Shown piece after piece: positions 15,146 to 18,825 of a stretch of DNA of 18,825 bases. A model generated the notes under the pieces. That model was given only the letters and a program-made list of their open reading frames with translations. It did no database searches and was not told the origin of the DNA. The DNA comes from an uncultured Dialister sp. (GTDB taxonomy: Bacteria > Bacillota > Negativicutes > Veillonellales > Dialisteraceae), in contig NZ_UQKJ01000027.1 in NCBI RefSeq assembly GCF_900541605.1, positions 1 through 18,825 on the forward strand, given 5' to 3'. The first letter of the stretch is position 1. Each line of letters begins with the position of its first letter. A program made the translations under genes and the position numbers.

Positions 15146-15508
15146 TCAGGGCTGAAGATTCTTTCTTGTTGTTTTGGTGATGGAGGCAAGGATGCGCTAA
15201 ATTTCCATGCATTCTTCCTTCATCATACCATACTGTTCCTTCGATATATATCCGACTTCTGACAGCAGTTCCAGCCAGTAAAGGGTTTCATTGCATTCCT
15301 TATAAGATATGTACATTTTAAGGAGAAAATCTTTCTTGCTGATGGCATGTTCCGCTTCAATGATGTTTGCCCCAATGCTCGTCCCGGAACGACCAACCTG
15401 CTGGACAATAAAAAAGGGACGTTTCTGATCGGTCAGCATCTGCACCAATTGCATAATATGGACAGCAAAGCATTTGCTCTTTTTTACAATCATATTTTCA
15501 CGGGTCAT
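15146..15508 (-). pseudogene. Four-helix-bundle S23/IVP-family protein with amber stop
   Basis: The family encoded in intervening sequences of some 23S rRNA genes and found alone in intergenic elements; it forms basic four-helix bundles and is related to the Avd protein of diversity-generating retroelements. From ATG 15508 (GGGGAGGG upstream) the frame gives 103 residues, with the signature RSGTSIGANIIEAEHAISKKDFLLKMYISYKE at about 40-71, then stops at TAG (15197-15199). In the same frame the next codons read RILASITKTTRKNLQP and a TGA at 15146. This is the expected last helix, and readthrough would give 120 residues, the normal family length. It is either a decaying gene or an amber-truncated protein. 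Its function in standalone elements is unknown. Confidence 0.75.
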
Positions 15509-15537
15509 AGGCCCTCCCCATAGAACGCACGATGAAG

Positions 15538-15566
15538 ATTATCAACCATTTTATAATTTTTGCCAA
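15538..15566 (-). promoter_or_regulatory. Promoter of the S23 gene, internal to the element
   Basis: On the minus strand, TTGGCA (plus-strand 15561-15566) and GATAAT (15538-15543), each 5 of 6 to consensus, with a 17-bp spacer. It starts about 20-25 nt before the S23 ribosome binding site and could also transcribe the U32 gene downstream. Confidence 0.65.
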
Positions 15567-15630
15567 ATTCTCTAAGACTGCGGCGCTATATGATTTGTGC
15601 GCCGCCACCTTCATTCCTAATTTCTAAATC

Positions 15631-16227
15631 CTAATTCCTAATTTTCACGCTTATTGCCATTCCATCCCCTTCTTCGTGAATGACGGTCTTATAGTTTGCT
15701 GTGACATAGTCCATGTACTCCCGGAGCCGGATTACCAGTGTCCGGTAACGGTGGGGAACCGGACCTTTTGCCCTGACCAGTCCCCGGAAAAGGACATTGT
15801 CCGCGGCAATCACCGCTTTTTCAGAAAGGAGAGGCTCTATGGCCTTAAGTTCCCGAAGATACTGTCCCTTGGGCCCATCGAGAAATACGAAATCATAGGG
15901 TCCCTGGAGCGTCGGTATCACAAAGGAGGCATCCCCCAGATGACAGTGAATACGGTTTGCCATGCCGGCCCTCTCCATGGTCTTTTCGGCAACGGCATGG
16001 CGGGTTTCATCCACTTCCACCGTGTCGATTTCTGCCTTGGGAAACTTTTTTCCCAGGAGAAGAGCGGAATAGCCGATGGCTGTCCCGATTTCCAGGATTT
16101 TTCGAGGATTTACTTCGGCAGCTGCTGCGAGGAGCAGATTTCTTTCTGCTTCCCGCAGGATAGGTACATGGTCTTTCTCTGCCAGCATTTCCAGTTCTGT
16201 TTTCAAAATATGCCAATCATTGTCCAT
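15631..16227 (-). CDS. trmR: SAM-dependent O-methyltransferase, TrmR-like
   Basis: Class I methyltransferase of 198 residues. The start is the ATG at 16227 (MDNDWHILKT); the longer in-frame reading upstream lies inside mltG. Motif I is ILEIGTAIGYSALLL (44-58), followed by VEVDE (70-74), FLDGPKGQY with Asp117 (115-123) and AADNVLF with Asp143 and Asn144, the metal and substrate residues of the COMT-like O-methyltransferase 3 family. In Bacillus, YrrM/TrmR between mltG and the U32 genes methylates 5-hydroxyuridine to 5-methoxyuridine at tRNA position 34, and the same context here supports that job. It overlaps mltG by 11 bp. Its last codons and TAG lie inside the repeat of the S23 element. Confidence 0.82.
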   Translation of the reverse strand: MDNDWHILKTELEMLAEKDHVPILREAERNLLLAAAAEVNPRKILEIGTAIGYSALLLGKKFPKAEIDTVEVDETRHAVAEKTMERAGMANRIHCHLGDASFVIPTLQGPYDFVFLDGPKGQYLRELKAIEPLLSEKAVIAADNVLFRGLVRAKGPVPHRYRTLVIRLREYMDYVTANYKTVIHEEGDGMAISVKIRN

Positions 16228-17278
16228 AGATATTCGCTGTCTCCGCCTGGTGTTCTTCGTATGTTTTCGTGAATACATGGTGCCCGTCGGGCTGGGCTAC
16301 ATAATAGAGGTACTCTCCCGGCTCTGCATCCAGCACGGCCAGGATGGCATCCATGCCGGGGCTTCCGATGGGACCCGGCGGGAGGCCTTTATGGGTATAG
16401 GTATTATAGGGAGAATCGATGCGGATATCCGCCAGGGTGAGTTCTTCCTTCTGGCTGCCCAATGCATACTGGATGGTGGCATCGATCTGGAGAGGCATAC
16501 CCAGCTGCAGCCGTTTCAACATGACCGAAGCAATGGGAACCTGATCTTCCTTGAACCGGGCTTCCCGTTCCACCATGGACGCCAGTGTCAGGAGGTCATG
16601 GAGAGTCATGTGCTTTTCCGCCGCCCGTTTCCGGATGTCCGGGGTCAGCATGTCATCAGTCCGCTTATACATCATATCGCAGATCTGGCGGGCCGTGTAT
16701 TCCTTCGGAATATTATAGGTGTCTGCAAAGAGGAATCCTTCCCCCTTCACCGGTGCCGCCACCGGACCGTACTGGTATTTCAGAGGACCATAGGCAGCGG
16801 CTTCTTTCTCAAAATCCCCAGCCCCCACTATATCCGTCTGCTTCAGAAGTTCGGCAATCTGGTGAACCGTGTAACCCTCTGGCACCGTCACAAAGGCGGA
16901 CTCCGTTTCTCCGGACTGCAGTTTGGCCATGGCCTCTTTCACTGTGAGTCCCTGCTTCATCTTGTACGTACCGCTTTGGAGATTTTTCCCGTTTCCCAGG
17001 ACTCGGGTATAGAGCCGAAACAGTCCGGCACTGCGGATGACCCCTTTCTTTTCCAGGGTATCCGCAATATCCCGGCCTGTAGCATTCCTTGGCACGTCTA
17101 CGGAAGCAGTCCCATGAAGAGCTACCCGGTCAAAGCTATAGAAATATACCCCTCCCAGGACAAGGGCAATCATCACAAGTACCAGGGCCACCAGGGAATA
17201 GAACTTTTTCTTCTCTCCTGGGAGGGAAGAAAATTCCTTTTTCCGGTTCGTGTCGGGTTCTTTTTCCTTATCTTCCAT
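16217..17278 (-). CDS. mltG: Endolytic transglycosylase MltG (YceG-like)
   Basis: Membrane-bound lytic transglycosylase that cuts nascent peptidoglycan glycan strands and helps set strand length. It has 353 residues: a basic cytoplasmic tail (1-25), one membrane helix (about 26-48, FYSLVALVLVMIALVLGGVYFY), a LysM-like part (about 55-140, ending in VPEGYTVHQIAELL) and the YceG catalytic domain. Glu237 in LASMVEREA is the expected catalytic residue; SPYNTYTHKGLPPGPIGSPG (289-308) and HHVFTKTYEEH follow. AGAGGTG precedes the ATG. It is probably first in a transcript with the methyltransferase. Confidence 0.95.
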   Translation of the reverse strand: MEDKEKEPDTNRKKEFSSLPGEKKKFYSLVALVLVMIALVLGGVYFYSFDRVALHGTASVDVPRNATGRDIADTLEKKGVIRSAGLFRLYTRVLGNGKNLQSGTYKMKQGLTVKEAMAKLQSGETESAFVTVPEGYTVHQIAELLKQTDIVGAGDFEKEAAAYGPLKYQYGPVAAPVKGEGFLFADTYNIPKEYTARQICDMMYKRTDDMLTPDIRKRAAEKHMTLHDLLTLASMVEREARFKEDQVPIASVMLKRLQLGMPLQIDATIQYALGSQKEELTLADIRIDSPYNTYTHKGLPPGPIGSPGMDAILAVLDAEPGEYLYYVAQPDGHHVFTKTYEEHQAETANIYGQ

Positions 17279-17334
17279 ACAGCACCTCTATCAGGTTGAA
17301 AACTTTAAATTCTAAAAGAATTCCCTATATTATA
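17279..17334 (-). promoter_or_regulatory. mltG promoter region
   Basis: On the minus strand TGTTATAAT is a perfect -10 with the extended TG motif (TATAAT = plus-strand 17329-17334). No convincing -35 lies 17 bp upstream. The short leader contains AATTCT-aaa-AGAATT (17308-17322). Confidence 0.6.
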
Positions 17335-17390
17335 ACATATTTATTACTATGTTTATCACTGCCCGCTTTCGGTGGCTGACAGGAAGGACT

Positions 17391-17640
17391 ATTGCGGTTT
17401 GTCGAGCTGATGTGTTCGGTGCAGATGGGTAGAGCCATTCGCATGGAGCTTCCAGCTTCTGGCTGCCAGCTTCTAGGAAAACTGATTCGCCTGCGGCGCT
17501 TTCCATCTGTTGTTTCCGCCAGTCATTCGTGCCGTAGGCTGACCAGCTTTCCTAGAAGCTAGGAGCTGGCAGCTAGAAGCCCCCGCACGAATGACTCTAT
17601 CCGTAAGCATTGCCCTAACAGCTCGATAAACTGAAATTGG
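17391..17640. repeat. Palindromic intergenic repeat, copy B (complete)
   Basis: A 250-bp element filling the gap between mltG and the thioesterase gene. Terminal inverted repeats: 17391-17409 (ATTGCGGTTTGTCGAGCTG) and 17619-17637, matching at 16 of 19. The halves are themselves mirror-related: each has a TAGAGyCATTCG block, then an AGCTTCTAGCTGCCAGC-type stretch, then CTAGGAAA. Inner arms AGTCATTCGTGC (17521-17532) and GCACGAATGACT (17585-17596) are exact complements. The right half read in reverse matches copy C nearly base for base. No coding capacity. Confidence 0.8.
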
Positions 17641-17680
17641 CAGTCGTTTTCCTTCTGACCAATCCATCCTCCCGCCGATA

Positions 17681-17689
17681 TGCTACAAT
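17681..17689 (+). promoter_or_regulatory. Extended -10 for the thioesterase-acetyltransferase pair
   Basis: TGCTACAAT about 35 bp before the thioesterase ATG. There is no good -35, so recognition would rely on the TGn extension. It lies about 40 bp outside repeat copy B. Confidence 0.5.
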
Positions 17690-17723
17690 GAAACTGCAAA
17701 GCATAGTCCAAGGAGGAATGATC

Positions 17724-18119
17724 ATGATTATCAAAGGAATTACTGCACAGATTTCACACGTGGTCACAGAGAAGGAAACCGCTACCGTTGTAAGGAGTGG
17801 CTCCCTGCCGGTACTGGCTACGCCGGTTCTCTCTGCGGTCATGGAAGAGGCGGCCTGCAAGGCCCTTGCCCCATTCCTGAAGGAGGAAGAAACCACCGTA
17901 GGTGGATCCATGAATCTCATGCACAAAGCTCCTACCTTGCCGGGGCATACCATAACAGCCACCGCCACGGTGACAGAGGTAAAGGGGAAGAAGATTTCCT
18001 TCCACATCACCGCTGCCGATGAAAACGGGGACATCGGGGAAGCGGACCACGACCGTTTCCTGGTGGATAGCCGCCGGTTCATGGAGAAAGCAGAGAAAAG
18101 AAATGGAAGCAGCCATTAA
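17724..18119 (+). CDS. FlK-like hotdog thioesterase family protein
   Basis: Single-domain hotdog-fold protein of 131 residues, similar to fluoroacetyl-CoA thioesterase FlK and its wider family of acyl-CoA thioesterases. Seen: TPVLSAVMEEAACKAL, with the Thr and Glu positions used by FlK; TTVGGSMNLMHKAPT, with the matching His; then TATVTEVKGKKISFHITAADENG and a final HDRFLVD. I take the ATG at 17724, 7 nt after AGGAGG (17711-17716); the ATG at 17718 is only 1 nt away from it. The true acyl substrate is unknown. It overlaps the acetyltransferase gene by 17 bp. Confidence 0.85.
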   Translation: MIIKGITAQISHVVTEKETATVVRSGSLPVLATPVLSAVMEEAACKALAPFLKEEETTVGGSMNLMHKAPTLPGHTITATATVTEVKGKKISFHITAADENGDIGEADHDRFLVDSRRFMEKAEKRNGSSH

Positions 18120-18690
18120 ACAGGAACCGGTCATCCGCCTGGCCACCCCAAACGATGCGGAGGCCCTTCTTGCCATCTATGCTCCCTACGTGAGGGATAC
18201 GGCCATTACCTTTGAATACGATGTGCCGGCGCTTCCTGAATTCCGAAAGCGCATCGAAAGTATCCTTGAAAAGTACCCCTACCTGGTAGCGGAAAGAAAT
18301 GGCATTCCCACAGGCTATGCCTATGCGGGGCCTTTTCATCCAAGAGCCGCCTACCAGCATAGCGCAGAGCTGTCCATCTACCTTTCACAGGACAGCCGGG
18401 GACAGGGCATCGGAAAAGCACTGTACCGCCATCTGGAAGAAATTCTGCTTTCCCAGGGCGTATACAATCTGGAAGCCTGTATCACCTTGGCTGAAAAGGG
18501 TGATCCTTACGTTCCCTCAACAAGTCCTCTCTTCCACAGGGCGCTCGGATTCCGGACAGTGGCCCGTTTCACCCAATGCGGATACAAGTTCGGCCGCTGG
18601 TTTGACGTAATATGGATGGAAAAGCTCATAGGACAAAGGCCTGTCCATCCGGAGCCTTTCATTCCTTTTCCGGAGCTGGCAAAGAGATAA
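18103..18690 (+). CDS. GNAT N-acetyltransferase (phosphinothricin acetyltransferase-like)
   Basis: Acetyl-CoA-dependent N-acetyltransferase of 195 residues. It begins VIRLATPNDAEALLAIYAPYVRDTAITFEY, the typical N-terminus of the PAT/Bar/YwnH group. The acetyl-CoA pyrophosphate loop is SRGQGIGKAL (98-107), followed by SPLFHRALGFRTVARFTQCGYKFGRWFDVIWMEK, the usual end of this group. Family members acetylate phosphinothricin, methionine sulfone or related amino acids; the substrate cannot be fixed here. The ATG at 18103 lies inside the end of the thioesterase gene and has only a weak purine-rich site (GAGAAAAG), suggesting translational coupling. Confidence 0.9.
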   Translation: MEAAIKQEPVIRLATPNDAEALLAIYAPYVRDTAITFEYDVPALPEFRKRIESILEKYPYLVAERNGIPTGYAYAGPFHPRAAYQHSAELSIYLSQDSRGQGIGKALYRHLEEILLSQGVYNLEACITLAEKGDPYVPSTSPLFHRALGFRTVARFTQCGYKFGRWFDVIWMEKLIGQRPVHPEPFIPFPELAKR

Positions 18691-18700
18691 ACTGAACCAG

Positions 18701-18825
18701 CCAATTGCGGTTTGTCGAGCTGCTGAAGAAGTGCTGATGGATAGAGTCATTCGTGCGGAGCTTCTAGCTGCTAGCCTCTAGCTACTAGGAAAGCTCTACA
18801 GCCTACGGCACGAATGACTGGCGGG
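18701..18825. repeat. Palindromic intergenic repeat, copy C (cut by window end)
   Basis: Starts 10 bp after the acetyltransferase stop with CCAATTGCGGTTTGTCGAGC (18701-18720). It then has ATAGAGTCATTCGTGCGG, AGCTTCTAGCTGCTAGC and CTAGGAAAGCT, and ends in GGCACGAATGACTGGCGG. AGTCATTCGTGC (18745-18756) and GCACGAATGACT (18808-18819) are exact inverted arms. It aligns at equal length (125 bp) with copy B read in reverse from 17640. Confidence 0.8.

Larger units (their letters stand above)
14822..15643. mobile_element. S23-carrying element with 38-bp terminal inverted repeats
   Basis: Termini at 14822-14859 and 15606-15643 are inverted repeats matching at 33 of 38 positions; both start AATTAGGAAT and are built from imperfect AATTAGGA/AATGAGGA units. 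Just inside each terminus is a hairpin: GTGCCG/CGGCAC on the left, GCGGCGC/GCGCCGC on the right. The left side then has about 101-bp repeats, and the centre holds a four-helix-bundle (S23/IVP) gene with its own promoter. No target-site duplication is evident. It separates two genes (U32 and TrmR-like) that are neighbours in related bacteria. There is no transposase, so mobility would need help in trans (inference). Confidence 0.65.

Noticed and set aside
15197..15508. S23 gene as an rRNA intervening sequence
   Set aside because: No 23S rRNA sequence flanks it; both neighbours are protein genes, so this is a standalone element.
14812..15653. Target-site duplication around the S23 element
   Set aside because: The bases just outside the two termini (GATGATT and TTCACGC) do not match, so none can be claimed.
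17308..17322. AATTCT-aaa-AGAATT hairpin as an mltG terminator or operator
   Set aside because: Short, AT-only ends, and in AT-rich leader DNA where such repeats arise by chance.
17473..17667. Small minus-strand ORF inside repeat copy B
   Set aside because: It is made entirely of the palindromic repeat and has no start signal.

Overview
The window looks like chromosomal DNA of an anaerobic Firmicute, most likely a member of the Negativicutes (Acidaminococcaceae/Veillonellaceae type). This is inferred from the EF-Tu/EF-G/S7/S12 sequences, from a giant two-domain 2-hydroxyacyl-CoA dehydratase activase-like protein paired with a TetR regulator, and from the mltG / O-methyltransferase / U32 peptidase neighbourhood. 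I cannot fix the genus from sequence alone.

Layout. 1-4059 (minus): the str operon, L7Ae-like protein, rpsL, rpsG, fusA and tuf (cut off by the window start). It is driven by a near-perfect sigma-70 promoter at 4105-4133, and rpoC is not directly upstream. 4401-4961 (plus): a divergent LOG-family nucleotide hydrolase ending in a long perfect palindromic terminator. 5300-10239 (plus): a 1429-residue activase-like protein translationally coupled (ATGA) to a TetR regulator. 10270-10536: a palindromic intergenic repeat. 10552-11241 (plus): a HAD phosphatase, facing nicotinate phosphoribosyltransferase (11303-12748, minus) across a shared bidirectional terminator. 12863-14781 (minus): a U32 tRNA-hydroxylase-type protein, a DUF4911 protein and a pyridoxamine-oxidase-like flavoprotein. 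14822-15643: an 822-bp element with 38-bp terminal inverted repeats that carries a four-helix-bundle (S23/IVP) gene. 15631-17278 (minus): a TrmR-like O-methyltransferase and MltG, overlapping by 11 bp. 17391-17640: a second copy of the palindromic repeat. 17724-18690 (plus): an FlK-like thioesterase and a GNAT acetyltransferase, overlapping by 17 bp. 18701-18825: a third copy of the repeat, cut off by the window end.

How the genes fit together. The first 4 kb is translation machinery. The mltG - trmR-like - U32 order is the one known from Bacillus subtilis (yrrL-yrrM-yrrN/O), where the last two act successively in making 5-methoxyuridine at the tRNA wobble base. Here the order is split by the S23-carrying element, whose repeat also supplies the last codons and the stop of the methyltransferase.

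The most interesting unexplained content is (i) this S23 element, with inverted termini, a hairpin just inside each terminus, about 101-bp repeats at one end, its own promoter, and an amber stop 17 codons before the family's normal C-terminus; and (ii) a MITE-like palindromic repeat family present three times in 8.6 kb.
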